Shown piece after piece: positions 1 through 5,825 of a stretch of 7,868 nt of DNA. The position numbers and the translations under genes were made by a program. Below the pieces are notes generated by a model. The model saw nothing but the letters and a program-made list of their open reading frames with translations. It did no database searches and was not told the origin of the DNA. The DNA is from SAR202 cluster bacterium. GTDB taxonomy: Bacteria; Chloroflexota; Dehalococcoidia; Lucifugimonadales; UBA826. The stretch spans positions 1 to 7,868 of the forward strand of contig VFFY01000110.1 of NCBI GenBank assembly GCA_009392675.1. Direction: 5' to 3'. Numbering within the stretch: the stretch's first letter is position 1; the number at the start of each line of letters is the position of its first letter.

Positions 1-775
1 CAGCTGCAGCTGGCCGAAGTGTCCGGTTTCTGGCAAAACTAAGTAAATTCTTAAGAGGGTCCCAACCTGTGATAAACCCTTGTATTACGATCCCGACCAA
101 ATTTGACACTACCCAATATAAAGCTAGACCGCTTGGGAATTGCATAGTGAAAAAGCCGAACATTATAGGCATCATCCACAGCATCATTTTGTTTGTGGAA
201 GCCTGCCGATCGTCCATAGCCGGCATGGTGGTCATTTTTTGCATTAAAAACATGGAAATTCCGACCAATAATGGCATTACTACTGGGGAAGGATCAGGGT
301 TAGCTAAATCCATCCAGATAAATTGGCTATTGATAGGAACCACATCATGAACAAAAGGTAACCATCCATACAAATGGCCTGATAAGTTAACCAGGCTTTC
401 GGGAGTGTTCGGCACTGTCTGCAATATTGCTTGATATAGACCAATCCAAATGGGAAATTGTATGAACATGGGTCCCAAGCAACCGATAGGGTTAACCCCC
501 TGTTCCTTGTACAGTTTCATTGTCTCCTGAGACTGTTTTTGTTTATCATTTTTGAATTTGTTTTGTATTTCTTTTATCTTCGGTTGCAGTGCTGTCATAG
601 ACTTCATCTGCTTACTTTGTTTTACCGTCAAAGGCATCATGACGGCGCGAATGAGTATCGTGAAAAGTATTATTGCCAAACCAAAGTTACTGATGGCTAT
701 GGAATAAAGGATTAGCAAACTATTTATCATCGGCTGGATGATTATGCTATTCCATAATTGAGAAAATATTTCCAA
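1..775 (-). CDS. yidC: Membrane protein insertase YidC (Oxa1 family), 3' end cut by window edge
   Basis: YidC/Oxa1/Alb3 proteins insert and fold inner-membrane proteins, alone or with the Sec translocon. 258 residues are visible and the frame is still open at base 1. The protein begins directly with the conserved IIQPMINSL stretch, so it lacks the large P1 domain of proteobacterial YidC. Arg43, in FTILIRAVMMPLT, matches the conserved groove arginine. Residues about 51-92 form the charged cytoplasmic hairpin (LQPKIKEIQNKFKND). GPMFIQFPIWIGLYQAI (about 101-117) and FPSGLALYWVVSNL (about 213-226) are typical later membrane segments. There is an in-frame TAA seven codons upstream and no ATG before Met16, which lies inside the first membrane segment. 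The TTG at 775 is therefore taken as the start; AGAGG sits nine bases before it. It follows the propeller lipoprotein gene by 22 bases. Identity is certain, the start less so. Confidence 0.95.
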   Translation of the reverse strand, partial: MEIFSQLWNSIIIQPMINSLLILYSIAISNFGLAIILFTILIRAVMMPLTVKQSKQMKSMTALQPKIKEIQNKFKNDKQKQSQETMKLYKEQGVNPIGCLGPMFIQFPIWIGLYQAILQTVPNTPESLVNLSGHLYGWLPFVHDVVPINSQFIWMDLANPDPSPVVMPLLVGISMFLMQKMTTMPAMDDRQASTNKMMLWMMPIMFGFFTMQFPSGLALYWVVSNLVGIVIQGFITGWDPLKNLLSFARNRTLRPAAA

Positions 776-797
776 GTCTATTGTCCTCTGTTTTTAG

Positions 798-1961
798 TTA
801 ACAATCCGGAGACCAATCACTGGGCTGTGGATTTTTATCGTCTTTCAACAAATTAGAAAAATATGGTGCATCCCATTTTTCATCGGGGTTTCCGTTTGCT
901 TTGACAGTCAAAGCTCTAACTGAATGGTCCCGCACACTGAAATAAATCTCAAATCCATCCGATGTGATCGAAGACTGTATGCTCTTACCCACATCACAGC
1001 TAGCCAACACTTCTCCTGAACTTGCCTCGGCTATACGAATTTCCCCATCAGAGGAACCCACGGCTATCATGTCGGAAACGATAGCAGGGGACCCAACGAT
1101 TGCACCATTAGTTTCTAGTTCCCATTCTTTTTTACCGGATCTGATATCCAAAGCATATAGTTTTCCATCTAATGACGGAATGTAAATAGTCCGATCTTTG
1201 ATTACAGCACCACCCCAATACCAGTTAGACGATTTCTCGAAAATCCACTCTTCGTCACCAGTGTCCAAATCGAATGCGTAAAAAACACCATCAAATGATC
1301 CTACAAAAACAGTACCCTCTTTAATCACGGGAGTTGCTGCAATAGCACCCCCAGTCTTGGTTTTCCAAAGAAGTTCGCCTGTATCTTTATTCAGAGCATA
1401 TACATGATGGTCAAGTGAAGTAAATATAATGGTGTCATCATGAATTGCCGGGGTAGACCATATTTCTCCATCGGCCTCATATGACCAGTCATCAATGAAA
1501 GTAACTTGTCGATTGGAGAAATCTAAATCATAAGATCTCAATATTCCGTCGCCGGACCCGATGTAAAGTTTATTCTCATGAATTAATGGTCCCCCAACTA
1601 TTTCAAAATCGTCACTAACCACTTCAGTTTCGACAATTCTCCCTGTATCGACTTCTATAGCCTGAATCTTTCCGTCGTACACCCCCACAAAAATGATTCC
1701 ATTAGATACCGCAGGCAAGCCATATGCGGCCCTCTTATTTTCGTCTTCTTCATTCACCCTCATTAAATCTGGTTTCCATATATGTTTCCCCGTATTTTTG
1801 TCGAGAACCATGATATGGCCATCCATGCTAGCAAGAATGAGACGGTTGTCATCCACCAAAACACCTGACCAACCTTGGGCGCTACTAATTCTGGAGCAAC
1901 CCAAAATAGTAATCAGCAGCAAAAGCAGACACACTGATATTTTTTTGTTTCTAGAAAACAT
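798..1961 (-). CDS. PQQ-like beta-propeller lipoprotein (BamB-like fold), between yidD and yidC
   Basis: This 387-residue protein starts with a short basic N-terminus, a hydrophobic stretch and ITILGC ending at Cys22, a plausible lipobox, so it is probably lipid-anchored on the outer face of the membrane. The rest holds eight repeats of the PQQ-like type (hydrophobic strand, DG, YALD-like strand, TG turn, W), at about 41-62, 89-111, 132-150, 178-200, 218-239, 259-280, 299-320 and 339-357. Good examples are VGSFDGVFYAFDLDTGDEEW and IPSLDGKLYALDIRSGKKEW. Eight repeats predict an eight-bladed propeller, the blade number of the outer-membrane assembly protein BamB and of quinoprotein dehydrogenases. 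At this size, and without other domains, it is unlikely to be a dehydrogenase. It lies 43 bases after yidD and 22 before yidC, so it is probably cotranscribed with them. A role in folding membrane or exported proteins is inferred from position only. The Shine-Dalgarno before the ATG is poor. Confidence 0.85.
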   Translation of the reverse strand: MFSRNKKISVCLLLLLITILGCSRISSAQGWSGVLVDDNRLILASMDGHIMVLDKNTGKHIWKPDLMRVNEEDENKRAAYGLPAVSNGIIFVGVYDGKIQAIEVDTGRIVETEVVSDDFEIVGGPLIHENKLYIGSGDGILRSYDLDFSNRQVTFIDDWSYEADGEIWSTPAIHDDTIIFTSLDHHVYALNKDTGELLWKTKTGGAIAATPVIKEGTVFVGSFDGVFYAFDLDTGDEEWIFEKSSNWYWGGAVIKDRTIYIPSLDGKLYALDIRSGKKEWELETNGAIVGSPAIVSDMIAVGSSDGEIRIAEASSGEVLASCDVGKSIQSSITSDGFEIYFSVRDHSVRALTVKANGNPDEKWDAPYFSNLLKDDKNPQPSDWSPDC

Positions 1962-2004
1962 ATTTCAGTTAAATTTAGCCCTTGTCGTTTGATATATTTT
2001 TGAG

Positions 2005-2238
2005 TTATGGAACAGGATCGTACCCCTTAGTCCCAAATGGTCTACATCTAAGTAGGCGTTTCAAGGTGATTCCAATCCCAACAATTAAGCCGTATCGGTC
2101 TATGGCCGCATAAGCGTAATCTGAGCATGTGGGTAAATGTCGGCACGCCACCGGTAAAAAAGGTGAAATCAATTTCTTATAGCTTCTTAATAGAACTAAC
2201 ACTATCGCTTTAGCAAAATTCTCTTTTCGTAGTTTCAA
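2005..2238 (-). CDS. yidD: Membrane protein insertion efficiency factor YidD
   Basis: YidD is a small membrane-associated protein thought to help YidC-dependent insertion. The 77-residue product carries the family signature almost completely: SYKKLISPFLPVACRHLPTC (19-38), then SDYAYAAIDRYG, RLLRCRPF and a C-terminal GYDPVP. The cysteines at about 32, 38 and 65 are the usual conserved ones. An in-frame TGA lies three codons upstream of the TTG at 2238, and no ATG follows, so TTG is the only reasonable start; the ribosome binding site (GTGAAATAGA) is weak. The gene begins 12 bases after the rnpA stop, which suggests translational coupling to rnpA. Length and position after rnpA are normal for the family. 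Confidence 0.95.
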   Translation of the reverse strand: MKLRKENFAKAIVLVLLRSYKKLISPFLPVACRHLPTCSDYAYAAIDRYGLIVGIGITLKRLLRCRPFGTKGYDPVP

Positions 2239-2250
2239 TCTATTTCACGT

Positions 2251-2598
2251 TTACTCGGTCGATATTAGACTAGCATTATTCAAGAGTTTGTACATTGAAG
2301 TGGCTATTCCGTGGTAATCAGAATTTAAAATCCCATTTCTAGCTATGAAAACTATATCCATTCCATCAATTATTGAAATGGAGTTAGCGGATTCCTTCAA
2401 CCTTCTTTTATATTTGTTCCTGACAGTGGCTCCTCCAATTCTTTTCGACACAATAAAACCCAATCGAGACCCTTTATATTTCCTCACTGCTTCTTGATCC
2501 ATAGCAAGCATGATCAAGTTAAAGTCAGAAAATCCAGCACCATATTTTTTTACTGAATCAAAGTCGGAGGAGTTACGCAGCTTCTGATATTTTTGCAT
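2251..2598 (-). CDS. rnpA: Ribonuclease P protein component
   Basis: RnpA is the protein subunit of RNase P and helps the catalytic RNA cut the 5' leader from pre-tRNA. The 115-residue length is usual. The signature is visible at about 55-68: the basic RNR-type helix ATVRNKYKRRLKE, preceded by LGFIVSKRIGGA. The N-terminal LRNSSDFDSVKKYG and the late IVFIARNGI strand also fit. The start ATG follows TAGAGTGGCTAC, a modest Shine-Dalgarno. The gene lies 83 bases after rpmH and 12 before yidD, the standard bacterial order. It is probably transcribed from the rpmH promoter; I see no convincing separate promoter in the rpmH-rnpA gap. Confidence 0.95.
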   Translation of the reverse strand: MQKYQKLRNSSDFDSVKKYGAGFSDFNLIMLAMDQEAVRKYKGSRLGFIVSKRIGGATVRNKYKRRLKESANSISIIDGMDIVFIARNGILNSDYHGIATSMYKLLNNASLISTE

Positions 2599-2681
2599 GT
2601 AGCCACTCTAATTCGATAAGTCGACCATAAAATATGTACATTGATGCAGTGACAGATTTCCCGAAACTGACCCCAATAAAA

Positions 2682-2819
2682 TTATACAGTCAGCTTCTGG
2701 CGCCCTTTGAACATTCGCCTCTTAAGGACATTCCGTCCGCCTTTGGTACTCATACGGGATCTAAACCCATGTACTCGCATGCGGCGTCTGTTTTTTGGTT
2801 GATAGGTTCTTTTTGGCAT
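2682..2819 (-). CDS. rpmH: 50S ribosomal protein L34
   Basis: L34 is a small basic protein of the large ribosomal subunit. The reverse-strand reading gives 45 residues starting MPKRTYQPKNRRRMRVHGFR, followed by SRMSTKGGRNVLKRRMFKGR and a short tail ending LTV, a nearly perfect family match (family length is usually 44-47). The ATG at 2819 is preceded by AAGGGAATATCA, which gives a usable Shine-Dalgarno. It is the first gene after a strong candidate promoter and heads the rnpA-yidD-lipoprotein-yidC series. Confidence 0.98.
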   Translation of the reverse strand: MPKRTYQPKNRRRMRVHGFRSRMSTKGGRNVLKRRMFKGRQKLTV

Positions 2820-2845
2820 TGATATTCCCTTAAATTAACCTACAA

Positions 2846-2875
2846 ATTTTACTTACATCAGTAGAACAGTGTCAA
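2846..2875 (-). promoter_or_regulatory. Sigma70-type promoter of the rpmH-rnpA-yidD-yidC cluster
   Basis: On the minus strand a perfect TTGACA (2870-2875) is followed after 18 bases by TAAAAT (2846-2851), which matches five of six -10 positions. The -10 box lies about 26 bases before the rpmH start, leaving a short leader that contains the Shine-Dalgarno. It is the best promoter match I found in the window, as expected for a ribosomal protein gene. Assigned by eye only. Confidence 0.75.
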
Positions 2876-2879
2876 TTTG

Positions 2880-2910
2880 TTTAGAAGCTGGATAGCGTCC
2901 CTCTTCTAAA
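2880..2910 (-). terminator. Hairpin between the aldolase gene and the rpmH promoter, possible terminator
   Basis: A perfect 8-bp inverted repeat, TTTAGAAG / CTTCTAAA, encloses a 2x2 mismatch and a further GGA/TCC pairing around a five-base loop. It begins six bases after the stop of the aldolase gene and ends just before the -35 box of the rpmH promoter, where a terminator would be expected. There is no clear T-run after it on the minus strand, so it may be a weak terminator or an mRNA 3'-end stabilising structure. Confidence 0.45.
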
Positions 2911-2916
2911 AGATTA

Positions 2917-3636
2917 TTATTTCGGATGCTCCATCAGGACCGTGACACCCATATCTATGTATTTATTCCTCAGCTTATAATCGTAACTTCTAAAGCTAAT
3001 TCTTGTCTGAGAGCCTTGCAGCTGATCTAGGGCATGCTTCACGCAATCATCAACTGTTTGAAGTGGATGTTTTGGATGGGCCTCAATATCGTAGAGTAAG
3101 TCATTAGGTCCCCAAGTAAGACAGTCAACACCATCAATGGCAAGTTGACTCACAGTCGTCACTGCTCTAAGAGATTCCATTTGTATCGACAAGAATCCGG
3201 TTTGATTCCACCAACTGCCATACTCAGTTCTGTCAGGCCTCTCTCCTACCCTGTACCGAGCAGCCCCTCCGACGCTCCTTCCTCCCGTCTGAGGATAATA
3301 AAAATAGTGGGCGGCTTCTTTCACTGTTTCCATGGTTTCGACTTGAGGTACCTCAATACCTACTGGGCCCAAATCAAGTATGTTACCTATCAGATAGGCA
3401 TGCCTCGTGTGTTTAATCCTAAATTGAGAAGGAATACCCAAATCACTAGCCGACTCACAAAATTTTACCAATGTATCCTCGTTGAAAGCACCATGCTGAC
3501 TGTCGGTAAAAACAAATGCATAATCATCCTTACTGATGATGGCTTCCATTTCTGATTTAGATGCATCTAAAGGCACCGAAACCCCGATTAAGATCTCTCC
3601 TGATCGGATTCTTTGTTTGAGATTCAAATCACCCAT
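2917..3636 (-). CDS. HpcH/HpaI aldolase/citrate lyase family protein
   Basis: Members of this TIM-barrel family are metal-dependent class II aldolases that make or break carbon-carbon bonds between pyruvate-like and aldehyde substrates. Numbered from the chosen start, the expected active-site residues are present: His48 in DSQHG (base), Arg73 in SQFRIKH, Glu154 in SIQMES and Asp179 in WGPNDL (both metal ligands). The GIEVPQVET strand and the glycine-rich YPQTGGRSVGG loop are also typical. The ATG at 3654 would add seven-codon extension MSQGDKM, but a strong AAGGAG at 3642-3647 lies inside that extension, five bases before the ATG at 3636. The shorter 239-residue form is therefore preferred. 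The gene follows the Nudix gene by 50 bases on the same strand and is likely cotranscribed. The substrate cannot be told from the sequence. Confidence 0.9.
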   Translation of the reverse strand: MGDLNLKQRIRSGEILIGVSVPLDASKSEMEAIISKDDYAFVFTDSQHGAFNEDTLVKFCESASDLGIPSQFRIKHTRHAYLIGNILDLGPVGIEVPQVETMETVKEAAHYFYYPQTGGRSVGGAARYRVGERPDRTEYGSWWNQTGFLSIQMESLRAVTTVSQLAIDGVDCLTWGPNDLLYDIEAHPKHPLQTVDDCVKHALDQLQGSQTRISFRSYDYKLRNKYIDMGVTVLMEHPK

Positions 3637-3641
3637 TTTAT

Positions 3642-3647
3642 CTCCTT
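3642..3647 (-). promoter_or_regulatory. Shine-Dalgarno that decides the aldolase start
   Basis: AAGGAG on the minus strand, five bases before the ATG at 3636. It lies within the codons that would be read if translation began at the ATG at 3654, which itself has only TTCTAA before it. This favours 3636 as the true start. Confidence 0.75.
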
Positions 3648-3686
3648 GAGACATTTAGAACTACTTAGGTCAGGTAGTCTAAATTA

Positions 3687-4439
3687 TTATTTTTGCATAA
3701 AGAATTCGAATTTCTCTGCCGGTTCGTACCCGTAAATGGACGTTATTTTCAGGCCTTCATTTTCTGTTGCTGATGTGACAATAGTTTTATTAAACAAATG
3801 AACAGACTCTTCATTCAGAAATTGATCAACCGGCATCCATATGCATTCTGCTATTTCTTCTTCCTGCATTGTTATTTCATTGTCTAGCGGAGATAACCTG
3901 GCTACAAAATAAATATCTGATTTACCGTACCTATATCCATGCCAGTGTCTAAAAAACGTGAGAGCTTGGAAGGCCGTAGAAATTCCGGTTTCCTCAAATA
4001 CCTCTCTAACAGCAGCCTCCGCCAAATGTTCCCCAGGTTGCAAAGCACCTCCCGGTAATTTATATGCCGGACCTCTTCCAGATGCTCTATATTTTTCTGA
4101 AACGACCAAAAGCTCATTATCCTCGTTTATTACAACACCTCCAATGCCTATATAATGAGTTGCGTAAGGTGGCACAAAGGCATTTTCCTCAACTTGAAGT
4201 GTCATCATCGCGTATTCCTCGGTGGCGTGATGAAATAAAAAACCCTCCTCCGATGCCCTAGGAATAGCCGTGAAGGCTAATTTAGGAATCTCCAACCAAG
4301 CAACTTTAATATCCTTTGTACGCCATATTTGGATAGCATTCATTAGCCCAGTTTCAAATTCTGAAACTACGGATGACACTGAATTTGGGTCAATAACTGC
4401 CCCGCCAAAAGGATTCACAGACCAAACTAAATCACTCAT
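3687..4439 (-). CDS. Nudix hydrolase with N-terminal pre-Nudix domain (NUDT6/plant NUDT-like)
   Basis: Nudix enzymes cleave nucleoside diphosphates linked to another group, such as ADP-ribose, NADH or sugar nucleotides. The 250-residue protein has a perfect Nudix box at 131-153: G131, E137, R145-E146, E149-E150 and G152 in the GX5EX7REUXEEXGU spacing. Before it, residues about 26-92 resemble the pre-Nudix domain seen in animal NUDT6 and plant NUDT2/7/8-type enzymes: an IQIWR helix end, VAWLEIPKLAFTAIPRASEE, then GFLFHHATEEYAMM and PPYATHYIGIGGVVIN. Those relatives include ADP-ribose and NADH pyrophosphatases, but the substrate here is unknown. The ATG at 4439 has GGAGG four bases before it, an excellent ribosome binding site. 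The gene is first in a probable operon with the downstream aldolase and is transcribed away from the amidohydrolase. Confidence 0.92.
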   Translation of the reverse strand: MSDLVWSVNPFGGAVIDPNSVSSVVSEFETGLMNAIQIWRTKDIKVAWLEIPKLAFTAIPRASEEGFLFHHATEEYAMMTLQVEENAFVPPYATHYIGIGGVVINEDNELLVVSEKYRASGRGPAYKLPGGALQPGEHLAEAAVREVFEETGISTAFQALTFFRHWHGYRYGKSDIYFVARLSPLDNEITMQEEEIAECIWMPVDQFLNEESVHLFNKTIVTSATENEGLKITSIYGYEPAEKFEFFMQK

Positions 4440-4467
4440 ATTTCCTCCATTTATTTAAGCACAGGGA

Positions 4468-4496
4468 AGTATATTATTGTGCCTCACCCACGGCAA
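4468..4496 (-). promoter_or_regulatory. Candidate promoter of the Nudix-aldolase unit
   Basis: On the minus strand, TTGCCG (4491-4496; four of six -35 positions) is separated by exactly 17 bases from TATACT (4468-4473; five of six -10 positions). The -10 lies 28 bases before the Nudix ATG, with GGAGG in between. It shares the 129-bp divergent region with the amidohydrolase promoter. Found by eye. Confidence 0.5.
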
Positions 4497-4501
4497 CCAA
4501 C

Positions 4502-4529
4502 AGCAAATTATTGTCCACAAGTTGTTGCT
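4502..4529. promoter_or_regulatory. 28-bp imperfect dyad, candidate operator in the divergent promoter region
   Basis: Two nested inverted repeats share the same centre, between 4515 and 4516: the inner TTGT-CC-ACAA (4511-4520) and the outer AGCAA (4502-4506) / TTGCT (4525-4529). Nine of fourteen mirrored positions pair. The dyad abuts the TATAAT box of the amidohydrolase promoter and ends about 5 bases before the -35 of the opposite promoter, so a bound regulator could affect both. The inner core (GT-N2-AC) loosely resembles sites of GntR/FadR-type regulators; this is only a resemblance, and no regulator gene lies in the window. Confidence 0.4.
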
Positions 4530-4536
4530 ATATAAT
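4508..4536 (+). promoter_or_regulatory. Candidate promoter of the amidohydrolase gene
   Basis: A perfect TATAAT lies at 4531-4536, 32 bases before the ATG. At the standard 17-base spacing the -35 would be TTATTG (4508-4513), a poor match; TTGTCC at 4511 is better but leaves only 14 bases. A good -10 with a weak -35 would fit a regulated promoter, and the dyad at 4502-4529 covers this region. Confidence 0.5.
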
Positions 4537-4568
4537 GCCTCCAAGCTTAATCAAAATGGGACTTACAA

Positions 4569-5801
4569 ATGAAATACATTATTCAATCAGAAAGATTAAT
4601 CGACGGCTCAGGTTCAATCCCCGTACCAAAGGGAGCAATAGTCATTGAAGGGGACAAAATATCTAAAATTTGTAGCAGTAACGAACTGACTGAAGCGGAT
4701 AAAAATCAGGCTGAAGTCCTATCTGTTCCTGGGGGATCTATTCTTCCTGGCTTTATAGAAATGCATTCTCATATACACTGCAGCTCCGAGGCTGACGCCT
4801 ACGAACACATTACTACTGAAAGTAATGAAACTTTTTTATTGCGCGGTACTCAGGCGGTAAGGTCAGCACTCTCTTCCGGAGTCACCACTATGAGGGACCT
4901 CGGGAGTAGAAACGAAGTTGTCTTCCCACTTAGGGAAGGTATAACTAACGGTATAATTCCAGGTCCTAGGCTCCTTGTTGCAGGGACTCCCATAACTACG
5001 ACAGGTGGACACTGCAACATGTTTGGAACTGAAGCTAATACTTCAGAAGAGGTCGTCAAGGCAATTAGACAACAATTCAAACTGGGAGCCGATTGTATAA
5101 AAATAATGTCCACAGGTGGAGGGTTTACTCCTGGAACCAATGTCAGGGCCCCTCAGTATAGTTCTGAGATTTTGAAAAAAGCTGTGAATGATGCCGAAAG
5201 ACTCGGGCTTAAAGTAGCGGCACACTGCCATGCAGCTGAAGGAGTCAAGAATTGTGTGGAGGCTGGTATACACAACCTAATCCATTGCTCTTGGTTGTCT
5301 AGTAACCCATCAGAACTCTATGATTATGACGGCGATGTTGCAGATCAGATTGCCGAAAAAGGTATTTACGTGGACCCCACGCTTGCTCTTTCTCACCTCA
5401 ACAAATTAAGAGGCAGAGCTATCCGACCAGATTCTGGAGCAATGAGAGACCCTGAAAAAAGGTTTGAAATTCTCAGAGACATGTGGGACCGAGGTGTCAA
5501 ATTCGTCACTGGGATGGATTCTGGAATGACAAACGCACATTTTGACGATTTTGCCTACATTCCCGAAGTGATGGTGAAAAACATGGGCATATCCCCCCTT
5601 GAAGCCATAACTTGCGCAACGAAGACATCAGCCGAATGTCTGGGAATGGAAGAGGAAATCGGCACATTAGAGGCCGGTAAATCTGCCGATGTTATCGTTG
5701 TAAACGGAGACCCAGTGGAGGATATAACCAAGCTTCACGATGTAAATACGATTATTTCTCAAGGCACGCTTGTAAAAAGGGAAAACATTCTACTCATATA
5801 G
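4569..5801 (+). CDS. Metal-dependent amidohydrolase (imidazolonepropionase/Xaa-Pro dipeptidase-like)
   Basis: Amidohydrolase-superfamily enzymes hydrolyse amide or ester bonds at a one- or two-metal centre in a TIM barrel. The 410-residue length is usual. The expected ligands are all visible: His66 and His68 in GFIEMHSHIH, Lys178 in CIKIMSTGGG (the lysine carboxylated in binuclear members), His219 in KVAAHCHAAEG, His239 in LIHCSW and Asp317 in TGMDSG. The C-terminal IGTLEAGKSADVIVVNGDPV is the typical return to the N-terminal beta sandwich, which starts with LIDGSGS. This layout fits the group of prolidase-like and imidazolonepropionase-related amidohydrolases that act on N-acyl or peptide-like substrates; the true substrate is unknown. 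The Shine-Dalgarno is weak (GGGA seven bases before the ATG). It is the only plus-strand gene, divergent from the Nudix gene and convergent with modC, 24 bases away. Confidence 0.92.
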   Translation: MKYIIQSERLIDGSGSIPVPKGAIVIEGDKISKICSSNELTEADKNQAEVLSVPGGSILPGFIEMHSHIHCSSEADAYEHITTESNETFLLRGTQAVRSALSSGVTTMRDLGSRNEVVFPLREGITNGIIPGPRLLVAGTPITTTGGHCNMFGTEANTSEEVVKAIRQQFKLGADCIKIMSTGGGFTPGTNVRAPQYSSEILKKAVNDAERLGLKVAAHCHAAEGVKNCVEAGIHNLIHCSWLSSNPSELYDYDGDVADQIAEKGIYVDPTLALSHLNKLRGRAIRPDSGAMRDPEKRFEILRDMWDRGVKFVTGMDSGMTNAHFDDFAYIPEVMVKNMGISPLEAITCATKTSAECLGMEEEIGTLEAGKSADVIVVNGDPVEDITKLHDVNTIISQGTLVKRENILLI

Positions 5802-5825
5802 CCCCAAACAAATGTCTTTTTAGGG

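Noticed and set aside
69..715. Two plus-strand open frames (69-350 and 458-715).
   Set aside because: Both are antisense to yidC, whose minus-strand reading matches the family across the whole stretch.
1693..1992. A 99-codon plus-strand open frame over the start of the lipoprotein gene.
   Set aside because: It is a shadow of the lipoprotein coding strand; its product resembles nothing and the reverse frame has a signal peptide and repeats.
2634..2822. A 62-codon plus-strand frame.
   Set aside because: Antisense to rpmH, which is a near-perfect L34 match on the minus strand.
3145..3555. A 136-codon open frame on the plus strand.
   Set aside because: It is antisense to the aldolase gene, which has clear family motifs and active-site residues; the plus-strand translation shows no recognisable domain and has no good ribosome binding site.
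3659..3679. Inverted repeat ACTAC / GTAGT between the Nudix and aldolase genes.
   Set aside because: A five-pair stem with a nine-base loop and no T-run is likely by chance in an AT-rich gap.
4508..4520. TTGTCCACA, one mismatch from a DnaA box, considered because rpmH often lies near the replication origin.
   Set aside because: It is a single imperfect copy with no dnaA, dnaN or box cluster in the window, and it is explained as the inner half of the dyad.
4556..4648. Thirty-codon upstream frame overlapping the amidohydrolase start in another frame.
   Set aside because: No ribosome binding site precedes its ATG, and the product is not recognisable; likely chance.
5802..5825. Possible bidirectional terminator between the convergent amidohydrolase and modC genes (CCC-AAA / TTT-GGG).
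   Set aside because: Only 3+3 base pairs with a mismatch and no T-run outside the stem in either direction; too weak to annotate.
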